This document shows positions 9,679-17,104 of a stretch of DNA of 64,000 nt, piece by piece. The notes below the pieces were generated by a model. It was not told the origin of the DNA, did not search any database, and was given only the letters and a program-made list of their open reading frames with translations. Made by a program: the position numbers and the translations under genes. The stretch comes from Rhodobacter maris (GTDB taxonomy: Bacteria > Pseudomonadota > Alphaproteobacteria > Rhodobacterales > Rhodobacteraceae). Positions within the stretch are counted from its first letter, which is position 1; each line of letters opens with the position of its first letter. The stretch is from the NCBI RefSeq assembly GCF_900217815.1, contig NZ_OBMT01000007.1, positions 102,120 through 166,119 of the forward strand, written 5' to 3'.

Positions 9679-10737
9679 ATGATCCCCGTGTTCGACGGCC
9701 ACAACGACCTTCTGTTGCGGCTTCTGGAGGCGCCCGAGCGGCGCGAAACGATCTGGCTCACCGGTGAGGGGAAAGGCCAGCTTGATCTGCCGCGGATGCA
9801 GGCGGGCGGCTTTGCGGGGGGCTTCTTCGCGATCTATCTGCCCTCGCCGGCGTCGCATGACGATGCCGATCTGATGGCGCAGATGGAAAACCCGCCCTAT
9901 GCGCTGCCGCTGCCCGACGCGATTCCCTTCTCTGATGCGCTCGCGCCCGCCATCGCCGCGGCGGGTCACATGCTCTGGATGGAGCGCGCAGCCAAGGGCG
10001 CTTTCCGCATTTGCCGCACCGGGGCGGAGGTGCGCGCGGCACTCAAGGAGGGGGTGATCGCGGGCATCATGCATATGGAGGGCGCCGAGGCGATCGATGA
10101 AAGCCTTGATACGCTTCATGTGTTCCATGCGATGGGGCTGCGCTCGCTCGGGCCGGTCTGGTCGCGCCCGACGCTCTTTGGCCATGGCGTGCCCTTTGCC
10201 TACCCGTCCTCGCCCGATACCGGGCCGGGGCTCACCGATGCGGGCAAGCGGCTTGTGAAGGAATGCAACGCGCTCAAGGTGATGATCGACCTGAGCCATC
10301 TCAACGAGAAGGGCTTTGACGATGTGGCCGCGCTCTCCGATGCGCCGCTCGTGGCCACGCATTCGAACGTGCATGCGCTTTGCGCATCGTCGCGCAACCT
10401 CACCGACCGCCAGCTCGACATGATCCGCGAAAGCCGCGGCATGGTGGGGTTGAACTATGCGGTGGGCTTCCTGACCGAGACTGGCATCAAGGATCCGGCC
10501 TGCGGCTGGGCGCCGATGCTGCGCCACCTCGATTACCTGATCGAGCGGTTAGGCGAGGATCACGTCGGCCTTGGCTCGGATTTTGACGGCGCCGAAATTC
10601 CCGCGGTGCTGGGCGATGTCGCGGGGCTGCAGGGGCTTGTTGAGGCGATGCAGGCGCATGGCTATGGCGAGGCGCTGGTGCGCAAGATCGCGCATGAGAA
10701 CTGGTGTTCGCTGATCGAGCGCACGCTCGGCGCCTGA
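9679..10737 (+). CDS. Membrane dipeptidase-like peptidase (family M19)
   Basis: Zinc dipeptidase of 352 residues, renal-dipeptidase family. The first metal-site motif DGHNDLL is at residues 5-11; HMEGAEAID, IDLSHL, THSNVHALC and GLGSDFDGAE supply the other M19 metal and active-site regions. I chose the ATG at 9679 because it follows the ATPase stop by two bases and gives the family N-terminus; the open frame extends 51 codons upstream inside the ATPase gene. No signal peptide is visible, so it probably hydrolyses imported dipeptides (including D-containing ones) in the cytoplasm. A strong terminator follows. Confidence 0.92.
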   Translation: MIPVFDGHNDLLLRLLEAPERRETIWLTGEGKGQLDLPRMQAGGFAGGFFAIYLPSPASHDDADLMAQMENPPYALPLPDAIPFSDALAPAIAAAGHMLWMERAAKGAFRICRTGAEVRAALKEGVIAGIMHMEGAEAIDESLDTLHVFHAMGLRSLGPVWSRPTLFGHGVPFAYPSSPDTGPGLTDAGKRLVKECNALKVMIDLSHLNEKGFDDVAALSDAPLVATHSNVHALCASSRNLTDRQLDMIRESRGMVGLNYAVGFLTETGIKDPACGWAPMLRHLDYLIERLGEDHVGLGSDFDGAEIPAVLGDVAGLQGLVEAMQAHGYGEALVRKIAHENWCSLIERTLGA

Positions 10738-10756
10738 GCCAAACCGCGCGCAAAGA

Positions 10757-10790
10757 AAAACCGCCGGTCTCGCAAAAGACCGGCGGTTTT
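10757..10790 (+). terminator. Rho-independent terminator of the peptide operon
   Basis: A 14-bp inverted repeat (10757-10770 and 10777-10790) has a 6-base loop and an AAAA/TTTT edge on both sides, so it can work in both directions. It separates the dipeptidase gene from the convergent acetate kinase gene. Confidence 0.9.
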
Positions 10791-10806
10791 GATTTTGCCA
10801 AGGCGC

Positions 10807-12045
10807 TCACTCGGCGGCGAGGCGGGGGCTTTCTTCCTGCATCGCCGCCACGCCGGGCCGGGTCAGGGCGACGGTGTCGATCGCGATCATCCGTTCTTCG
10901 TCTGTCGGCACGACCAGCGTGGCCACCCGCGCGCCCGCGGCGGAGATGTTCGGATCGCCGCCGCGCGCGGCGGCATTGAGCCGCGGGTCGATCTCGATCC
11001 CCAAAAAGCCTATGTCGGCACAGATACGCGCCCGGATCTCGGCGCTGTTCTCGCCGATGCCTGCGGTGAAGACGAGCGCATCTATACCGCCCATCGCGGC
11101 GGCATAGGCGCCAATCGTCTTGCGGATCTGATAGGTGAAGACCTCAAGCGCGAGCTGGCAGCGGGTGTTGCCTTTTTCGGCGGCGGTACAGATCTCGCGC
11201 ATGTCATTGGAAAGGCCGGAAAGGCCCAGAAGCCCGCTCTTGCGATAGCAGATTTCCTCGACTTGATCGAGGCTCATGCCAAGCTCCTTGACAAGGTGGA
11301 AAATGATCGCCGGGTCAAAATCGCCCGCCCGCGTGCCCATCGCCACGCCGCTGAACGTGCCAAAGCCGATCGTCGTATCGACCGATTTGCCGCCATCGAT
11401 TGCATCGAGTGTAACGCCGTTGCCAAGGTGGCACACGACCATCGACAGCGCCTCGATCGGACGGTTGAGCAGCTCGGCGGCGGTTTGGCTCACATAGCGG
11501 CAGGAAGTGCCGTGAAAGCCGTAGCGGCGGATACCATGAGCCGTGCTGAGCTCGAACGGCAGCGCATAGAGATGCGCCTTGGGCGGCACGGTCTGGTGAA
11601 AGGCAGTGTCGAAAACGGCGACATTGGGCGCGCCGGGGAAGGCGCGCCGGGCCTCTTCGATGCCGACAATATTGGCGGGGTTGTGGAGCGGTGCGAAATG
11701 GGCGCAATCGTGCAGCGCCTGGATGACGCAATCGTCCACAAGGACCGAACCGAAGAAAATCGCGCCGCCATGCACCACGCGGTGACCGATGGCGGTGATC
11801 GCGCCGGGGCATTCCAGCACGCCATATTCGGGCGACAGGAGCGCCTCCATCATCACCCCGAAGGCGTCATGGTGATTTGCGGTCTCGGAATGGCGCCGCT
11901 CGCCGCGGCGACCGACGAAATGCTCGGCATAGCCCTCGGGCTCACCGATCTTTGCAACGATGCCGGAGGCGAGAACCTTTGCCAGATCAGGGGTATAGAG
12001 CTGATATTTGAGGCTGGAACTGCCGCAGTTGATGATCAGGATCAT
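10807..12045 (-). CDS. ackA: Acetate/propionate kinase
   Basis: Kinase of 412 residues converting acyl-phosphate plus ADP to acid plus ATP. Family motifs are clear: the N-terminal NCGSSSLKYQLY, HRVVHGG, FDTAFHQTVP, YGFHGTSCRYV, HLGNGVTLDAI and FTAGIGENS. In this setting it would take propionyl-phosphate from PduL and complete substrate-level phosphorylation of the microcompartment pathway. It lies on the minus strand behind a membrane-protein gene, and both face away from the main operon. I cannot tell acetate from propionate preference by sequence. Confidence 0.95.
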   Translation of the reverse strand: MILIINCGSSSLKYQLYTPDLAKVLASGIVAKIGEPEGYAEHFVGRRGERRHSETANHHDAFGVMMEALLSPEYGVLECPGAITAIGHRVVHGGAIFFGSVLVDDCVIQALHDCAHFAPLHNPANIVGIEEARRAFPGAPNVAVFDTAFHQTVPPKAHLYALPFELSTAHGIRRYGFHGTSCRYVSQTAAELLNRPIEALSMVVCHLGNGVTLDAIDGGKSVDTTIGFGTFSGVAMGTRAGDFDPAIIFHLVKELGMSLDQVEEICYRKSGLLGLSGLSNDMREICTAAEKGNTRCQLALEVFTYQIRKTIGAYAAAMGGIDALVFTAGIGENSAEIRARICADIGFLGIEIDPRLNAAARGGDPNISAAGARVATLVVPTDEERMIAIDTVALTRPGVAAMQEESPRLAAE

Positions 12046-12132
12046 GGGGATTTCCTTGTCGGTCGATGGGGTCGGTCGGTGGGGTCGGTCGGGGGGAGAT
12101 GCGGCCGCGGGGGCGTCCGCCGGGAAGTCCTG

Positions 12133-12162
12133 GACGGCGCGGCACCGAAGCGTCGCGCCGTC
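12133..12162 (-). other. Intercistronic hairpin between membrane protein and ackA
   Basis: A perfect 9-bp inverted repeat (12133-12141 and 12154-12162) lies in the 159-bp gap between the two minus-strand genes. The same gap has a GGTCGGTCGG-type tandem repeat (about 12056-12091) and a second GC-rich inverted repeat near 12178-12198. Without a T-run it looks like an RNA-processing or stability element. Confidence 0.4.
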
Positions 12163-12204
12163 TGGGGTCGGGTCGGGGCCGGCCGGAGGTCCGGCCCTGC
12201 CGGG

Positions 12205-13116
12205 TCAGACCGGAAGCGGGATCAGGGCCCAGAAGCCGAGGAAGCTCAGCAGGTTGACGGCAAAGGTCATGACCGCGATCGCGCAGGCCGGCGGGTCGAT
12301 ATGGGTGTCGCCATGGCACAGGAAGGCGCGGGCGAAGAACTCACCGAGGAAGGCCGAGAGGATGCCGATCACCGCGCCCCAGATCACGCTGCCGGAGGCG
12401 ACGCCCGCGAGGGCTGCGGGCAGCATGATGTGGTGCGAGACGGGGGTAAGCACACCCAGCGTCAGGAACAGAAGGCTCGAGGCCGCGATGCCGAAGGCCA
12501 GAAGCGCGCCGGGCACACCATGGGTCACGCCGAGCCAGCCGCCAAGGAGCCCGCCGCCAAGCCCGATCACCACGATCTGCGCGAAGCTCGACTGGAACAC
12601 CAGCCATTTGGTGGCGTCGGTCGGGTGGAAGAAGCCACGGCCCGGATCGGCCTTGCCGCAAAGCCCGCAGGTGCCCCACAGGAAGCGCGCGATAAAGGCG
12701 GAGATCACCACGCCAACGGCCGGAAGGTCGCTGAAGGCGAGGCCCGGGCCGAAGCTCGGAACAAAGGTGAGCGCCCAGAAGATCAGATAGCCGACCACGC
12801 CGAACACGCCGCCCACAAGGAGCACGTCCGGGCTGTTGAGCCCCATGCCCGCGGTGACGATGTTGCGCCCGCTATCAAGCTTGCCCTTCTTGGCGGCATA
12901 GGCGGCGGCGGCCACGCCCGCAGCAAAGCCGCCCGTGTGCGGGCCAAAGGCGCCAAAGGGGATGCCGAAGAAATCGGTGGCCTCGGGGGCGACTGCCATC
13001 TGGATCGCCACGCCGATCATCGTCAGGAAGCCGACGAAGGTGAAAGCCGGGAGCGCACCGATTGCGGCCCCGAATATACCGCCGCCAAAGGCGACGAGCA
13101 AACCGAGCAGTGTCAT
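12205..13116 (-). CDS. Polytopic membrane protein of the BMC locus, unknown function
   Basis: Integral membrane protein of 303 residues with about eight to nine hydrophobic segments; I do not recognise a characterised transporter family. It begins MTLLGLLVAFGGGIFGAAIG, contains RFLWGTCGLCGKADPGRGFF (a Cys-x2-Cys pair near residues 150-153), LTPVSHHIMLPAALAG and a conserved-looking FLCHGDTHIDPPA near the C-terminus. Gly/Ala-rich helices suggest a channel or carrier. It is first in a unit with ackA and is divergent from the microcompartment operon, so a role in diol uptake or release of propionate/propanol is plausible but unproven. Confidence 0.7.
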   Translation of the reverse strand: MTLLGLLVAFGGGIFGAAIGALPAFTFVGFLTMIGVAIQMAVAPEATDFFGIPFGAFGPHTGGFAAGVAAAAYAAKKGKLDSGRNIVTAGMGLNSPDVLLVGGVFGVVGYLIFWALTFVPSFGPGLAFSDLPAVGVVISAFIARFLWGTCGLCGKADPGRGFFHPTDATKWLVFQSSFAQIVVIGLGGGLLGGWLGVTHGVPGALLAFGIAASSLLFLTLGVLTPVSHHIMLPAALAGVASGSVIWGAVIGILSAFLGEFFARAFLCHGDTHIDPPACAIAVMTFAVNLLSFLGFWALIPLPV

Positions 13117-13184
13117 TCTGGTCTCCTTGTATATCCGGCCGAGCCTGTGGCAATTGAACCGGATGACTCTTGTTTATTACGAAA

Positions 13185-13200
13185 CCGGATATTTATCCGG
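13185..13200. promoter_or_regulatory. Palindrome, candidate operator
   Basis: Seven-base arms CCGGATA and TATCCGG flank a 2-bp centre. Single half-sites (ATCCGG near 13135 and CCGGAT near 13159) are also present toward the membrane-protein gene, consistent with cooperative binding by a regulator such as the response regulator encoded at the other end of the locus. The regulator is a guess. Confidence 0.4.
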
Positions 13201-13549
13201 AGCCGTTTCCGGAGCGATTTTCCGCAAGGCAAAAGAAACCCGACCGCGAAAACGATGTTCCGCAGATAGTCTCACCCGGGCCCGATTTTGCGGGATTTCC
13301 TCCGATCGCGCCGATGTCGATCAGGCACCAAATTACGCGCGGGCGATCCGGGGGATCAAGATGAGCGGCTTGGCCTTCGCGGGTAGTTTCTTGACAGGAG
13401 GCCGAATCCGCACGGCAGGAATCCGCGCCAGTGGTCATCAAGTATTTGAAGTTAATATTCTAAATTTACAGCGATGCGAGTCGTCTGTACTCCCGCCGCA
13501 GGGCTTGGGGCGCATTTGAGCGCTTTGGAAGCCTCTGGCGCGGTGCGCG

Positions 13550-13627
13550 CTTGTCATCGCCGCGCGGCGCAGGGCAGGGCGCTCTTGCGCCGCGATGACA
13601 AGAAAACACCCGTTGGTGTCTTTTTTT
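13550..13627 (+). terminator. Long hairpin followed by intrinsic terminator in the BMC leader
   Basis: A perfect 11-bp inverted repeat (CTTGTCATCGC, 13550-13560, with 13592-13602) encloses further GGCGCA/TGCGCC pairing. Four bases later a second stem (13606-13610 with 13615-13619) with a CGTT loop runs into seven T residues (13621-13627). On the plus strand this is a complete rho-independent terminator. It sits in the leader of the microcompartment operon, so it is either an attenuator or the end of a small RNA. Confidence 0.6.
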
Positions 13628-13817
13628 GTCCTGCCGCGTTTTCGCCTTTTCAGACGACGCGTGCAAAACCCCTGTGTTGCAAGGAAAAAGCGGTCAAGGC
13701 TGGCGCTGGGCAAGTTATTCCCCCTGCTGGTCAAGCCCGTCTCGTTGACCATCCGCCACCCCGGGGCCTATTTCTTCCTCAGTCGCCGATAAAAGGCCGA
13801 CACAGGAACGGAAAACC

Positions 13818-14408
13818 ATGAAACCCCTCACTGGACATAAAATCTTGATGCTCGTCGGAGATTATTCCGAGGATTATGAGGTGATGGTTCCGTTTCAGGC
13901 GCTCGGCATGCTCGGTTTCACGGTCGATACGGTCTGCCCCGGCAAACGCAAGGGCGAAACGATCCGCACCGCGATCCATGATTTCGAGGGCGACCAGACC
14001 TATTCGGAAAAACCCGGCCATCTGTTCCGGCTCACCGCGCATTTTGCGACGGTCAGCCCGGACGACTACGCCGGTCTCTATCTCGTCGGTGGCCGTGCCT
14101 GCGAATACCTGCGTCTGGATGCGCAGGTGCTGGCCATCGTGCGGGCCTTCATGACGGAGAACCGGCCTGTGGCCGCGATCTGCCATGGCGCGCAGCTCCT
14201 GACCGCCGCCGATGTGGTGCGCGGGCGTCGGATGACGGCCTACCCGGCCGTCGAGCCGGAAGTGCGGGCGGCAGGAGCCCACTTCGTCGCAGTCGCGCCG
14301 GAGCAAACCGTGGTCGACGGAAATCTCGTGAGCGCACCGGCATGGCCGGGGCATCAGACCCTGATGCGCGCCTTCGTGAGCCTCGTCGCTCCGAACATTC
14401 TGACCTGA
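13818..14408 (+). CDS. DJ-1/PfpI-family protein of the BMC operon
   Basis: Protein of 196 residues with a DJ-1/PfpI (class I glutamine amidotransferase-like) fold: KILMLVGDYSEDYEVM at the start and the nucleophile elbow AAICHGAQLL with Cys122 followed by His123. Family members include chaperones, proteases and glyoxalase/deglycase-type enzymes. It is the first gene of the operon, 52 bp before the glycyl radical enzyme. From memory, similar genes accompany glycyl-radical microcompartments in alphaproteobacteria, so handling reactive aldehyde damage is a reasonable but untested role. Confidence 0.85.
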   Translation: MKPLTGHKILMLVGDYSEDYEVMVPFQALGMLGFTVDTVCPGKRKGETIRTAIHDFEGDQTYSEKPGHLFRLTAHFATVSPDDYAGLYLVGGRACEYLRLDAQVLAIVRAFMTENRPVAAICHGAQLLTAADVVRGRRMTAYPAVEPEVRAAGAHFVAVAPEQTVVDGNLVSAPAWPGHQTLMRAFVSLVAPNILT

Positions 14409-14460
14409 CCGGCTCTCCGGGCATGCGCGCCCGGGAAGCTTTCACAGCCTGGAGGATGCA

Positions 14461-16986
14461 ATGATTGAGAAGGGCTTCACCAAACCGACCGACCGTATCA
14501 CGCGGTTGAAAAACCAGATCCTGAACGCCCGGCCCTATGTGGAGGCGGAACGCGCGGTGCTGGCCACCGAAGCGTACAAGGCGACCGAAGGTCTGCCGCC
14601 GATCCTGCGTCGTGCCCGGGTGGTGGAAAAAATCTTTGCGGAACTGCCGATCACGATCCGCGACGACGAACTTGTCGTGGGCTCGATCACCATCAACCCG
14701 CGTTCGACCGAAATCTGCCCCGAATTCAGCTTCGACTGGGTGGAAAAAGAGTTCGAAACGATGGCTGGCCGCGTTGCCGACCCGTTCGAGATCCCGAAGG
14801 AAACCGCCGCGGCGCTCCATGAAGCGTTCAAATACTGGCCCGGCCGCACCACTTCGGACCTTGCCTCCTCCTATATGTCGCAAAAGGCCAAGGACTGCAT
14901 GGCCAACGGCGTCTTCACCGTCGGCAACTACTTCTACGGCGGCGTCGGCCACGTCTGCGTTGACTACGGCAAAATCCTGAAGATCGGCTTCTCCGGCGTC
15001 ATCATGGAAGCGATCAAGCGTCGCGAATTCCTTGACGACAAAGACCCCGACGCGATCAAGAAAAACCAGTTCTACACCGCCGTCATCATCGCCTACAAAG
15101 CCGCGATCGATTTCGCGCATCGCTATGCGGACAAGGCCGAGGAACTGGCCAAAGCCTGCTCCAATCCGACCCGCAAGGCCGAGCTTGAGCAAATCGCCAA
15201 GAACTGCCGCCGCGTGCCCGAACATGGCGCCACCACCTTCTGGGAAGCCTGCCAGACAATGTGGTTCATCCAGTGCATGTTGCAGATCGAAAGCTCGGGC
15301 CACTCGATCTCGCCCGGTCGCTTCGACCAATACATGTATCCCTACCTGAAAGCCGATACCTCGATCAGCCGCGAAGCCGCGCAAGAGCTTGTCGACTGCA
15401 TCTGGATCAAGCTCAACGACGTCAACAAGACGCGCGATGAAGTTTCGGCCCAGGCCTTCGCGGGCTATGCCGTGTTCCAGAACCTCTGCGTGGGCGGGCA
15501 AACCGAAGACGGGCTCGATGCCACGAACGACGTGTCTTACATGTGTATGGAAGCCGTCGCTCACGTTCGCCTTCCGGCGCCCTCGTTCTCGATCCGCGTC
15601 TGGCAAGGCACGCCCGACGAGTTCCTGCACCGCGCCGCCGAAGTGGTGCGCCTCGGGCTCGGCGTTCCGGCTGTCTACAACGACGAGGTAATCATCCCGT
15701 CGCTGCAAAACCGGGGTGTCTCGCTCGCTGATGCCCGCGATTACGGCATCGTCGGCTGCGTGGAACCGCAGGCGATCCACCGCACCGAAGGCTGGCACGA
15801 CGCGGCCTTCTTCAACGTGGCGAAGGTGCTCGAGATCACGCTCAACAACGGCAAGGTGGGCGATCTGCAACTCGGCCCGGTCACCGGCGACGCGAAAGAG
15901 TGGAAATCGCTCGAAGATTTCTATGCCGCCTTCTCGGGGCAAATGGCCTTCTTCGTCAAATATCTGGCCGAAGCCGACAACTGTGTCGACATCGCCCATG
16001 CCGAACGGGCGCCGCTGCCCTTCCTCTCGGCGATGGTCGATGACTGCATGGGCCGCGGCAAGTCGGTGCAGGAAGGTGGGGCGATCTACAACTTCACCGG
16101 CCCGCAAGCCTTCGGCGTCGCCGACACCGGTGACTCGGTCTATGCGATGAAGAAATTCGTCTTCGACGGCAAGAAGCTGACGATGGCGGAACTGAAGGAA
16201 GCGCTCGACGCGAACTTCGGCATGGTGGCGAGCAGCAATGCTCCCTCGGGCGAAATGAGCGAAGCGCAGGTTTACGAAGCGGTGAAGAAAGTTCTCGCCT
16301 CGAATGCCTCGCTCGATGTCGCGGCGCTGAAAGACGAGGTCTATCGCACCCTCGCCACCGGGGCGGCCCCGGCCGGTGCGCCGAAATACGACGGCATCCG
16401 CCGCCTGCTCGACTCGGCCGAAGCCTTCGGCAACGACAATGACGATGTCGACCTGATCGCCCGCAAATGCGCTCAGATCTACTGCAAGGAAGTGGAAAAA
16501 TACACCAACCCGCGGGGTGGCCAGTTCCAGGCCGGGATCTATCCGGTGTCTGCCAACGTGCTCTTCGGCAAGGATGTGGGCGCGCTGCCCGATGGCCGCC
16601 CGGCCAAGCTTCCGCTCGCCGATGGTGTGTCTCCGCGCCAGGGCAAGGACCGTCTCGGCCCGACCGCCGCTGCGAACTCCGTCGCCAAGCTGGACCACTT
16701 CATCGCCTCGAACGGCACGCTCTACAACCAGAAATTCCTGCCCTCCGCTCTGGCAGGCGATACCGGGTTGCAGAACTTCGCCTCGCTCGTGCGCTCCTAC
16801 TTCGACCACAAGGGGATGCATGTGCAGTTCAACGTGATCGACCGCGAAACGCTGCTCAAGGCGCAGAAAAACCCCGAGGACTACAATGACCTCGTGGTGC
16901 GGGTGGCCGGTTACTCGGCGCAGTTCGTCGTGCTCGCGAAAGAAGTGCAGGACGACATCATCAGCCGGACGGAACAACAGTTCTGA
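14461..16986 (+). CDS. Glycyl radical diol dehydratase (B12-independent)
   Basis: Glycyl radical enzyme of 841 residues, signature enzyme of the microcompartment. Cys433 and Glu435 lie in GCVEPQ; the radical glycine is Gly817 in RVAGYSA. His164, His281, Ser282 and Asp447 fall at exactly the positions I recall for the substrate-contacting residues of Clostridium butyricum glycerol dehydratase, supporting dehydration of 1,2-propanediol or glycerol rather than choline cleavage. It starts straight into the catalytic fold without an N-terminal encapsulation extension. The activase is encoded at the end of the operon. The enzyme is oxygen sensitive, so expression should be anaerobic. Product: propionaldehyde (or 3-hydroxypropionaldehyde) and water. 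Confidence 0.92.
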   Translation: MIEKGFTKPTDRITRLKNQILNARPYVEAERAVLATEAYKATEGLPPILRRARVVEKIFAELPITIRDDELVVGSITINPRSTEICPEFSFDWVEKEFETMAGRVADPFEIPKETAAALHEAFKYWPGRTTSDLASSYMSQKAKDCMANGVFTVGNYFYGGVGHVCVDYGKILKIGFSGVIMEAIKRREFLDDKDPDAIKKNQFYTAVIIAYKAAIDFAHRYADKAEELAKACSNPTRKAELEQIAKNCRRVPEHGATTFWEACQTMWFIQCMLQIESSGHSISPGRFDQYMYPYLKADTSISREAAQELVDCIWIKLNDVNKTRDEVSAQAFAGYAVFQNLCVGGQTEDGLDATNDVSYMCMEAVAHVRLPAPSFSIRVWQGTPDEFLHRAAEVVRLGLGVPAVYNDEVIIPSLQNRGVSLADARDYGIVGCVEPQAIHRTEGWHDAAFFNVAKVLEITLNNGKVGDLQLGPVTGDAKEWKSLEDFYAAFSGQMAFFVKYLAEADNCVDIAHAERAPLPFLSAMVDDCMGRGKSVQEGGAIYNFTGPQAFGVADTGDSVYAMKKFVFDGKKLTMAELKEALDANFGMVASSNAPSGEMSEAQVYEAVKKVLASNASLDVAALKDEVYRTLATGAAPAGAPKYDGIRRLLDSAEAFGNDNDDVDLIARKCAQIYCKEVEKYTNPRGGQFQAGIYPVSANVLFGKDVGALPDGRPAKLPLADGVSPRQGKDRLGPTAAANSVAKLDHFIASNGTLYNQKFLPSALAGDTGLQNFASLVRSYFDHKGMHVQFNVIDRETLLKAQKNPEDYNDLVVRVAGYSAQFVVLAKEVQDDIISRTEQQF

Positions 16987-17035
16987 TCCTCTTCCCGCAG
17001 GCCCCGTCCGCCCAGGGCGGGACCTGACCTCCGGG

Positions 17036-17070
17036 GGGCATCGGCGCCTCTCCCCTCCCTGCCGATGCCC
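17036..17070 (+). other. Intercistronic hairpin after the glycyl radical enzyme
   Basis: A perfect 10-bp inverted repeat (17036-17045, GGGCATCGGC, with 17061-17070), flanked by extra CCGG pairing, lies in the 118-bp gap before the alcohol dehydrogenase gene. There is no T-run. It likely stabilises the upstream message so that the radical enzyme is made in excess of downstream proteins. Confidence 0.5.
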
Positions 17071-17104
17071 TCCGGGCCCTACCTCTCGCGCAACAGGTGT
17101 CCCG

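Larger units (their letters stand above)
13117..13817. promoter_or_regulatory. Divergent control region of the microcompartment locus
   Basis: This 701-bp region separates the membrane protein/ackA arm from the main operon and holds no credible gene. Contents, left to right: a CCGGATA-TT-TATCCGG palindrome (13185-13200), two AATCCGC copies about 18 bases apart (near 13403 and 13420), an AT-rich island (13432-13472) that could hold the main promoter, a long hairpin (13550-13602) and an intrinsic terminator (13606-13627). The last lies about 190 bases before the first gene. This looks like a long regulated leader. Confidence 0.6.

Noticed and set aside
10789..13269. 826-codon plus-strand frame opposite ackA and the membrane protein
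   Set aside because: Shadow frame with His/Gly/Arg-rich composition; the minus strand encodes a clear acetate kinase.
13438..13449. FNR-like site TCAA-GTAT-TTGA in the BMC control region
   Set aside because: The half-sites are in the reverse order to FNR (TTGAT-N4-ATCAA), so it is not an FNR box, although anaerobic control would be expected.
14149..16977. 942-codon minus-strand open frame over the glycyl radical enzyme gene
   Set aside because: It is an antisense shadow of high-GC coding sequence, His/Arg-rich, and matches no family; the plus strand encodes an unmistakable enzyme.
14461..16986. Calling the glycyl radical enzyme choline TMA-lyase (CutC)
   Set aside because: The contact residues at 164, 281, 282 and 447 follow the diol dehydratase pattern, and the locus has GrpU-like and PocR proteins.
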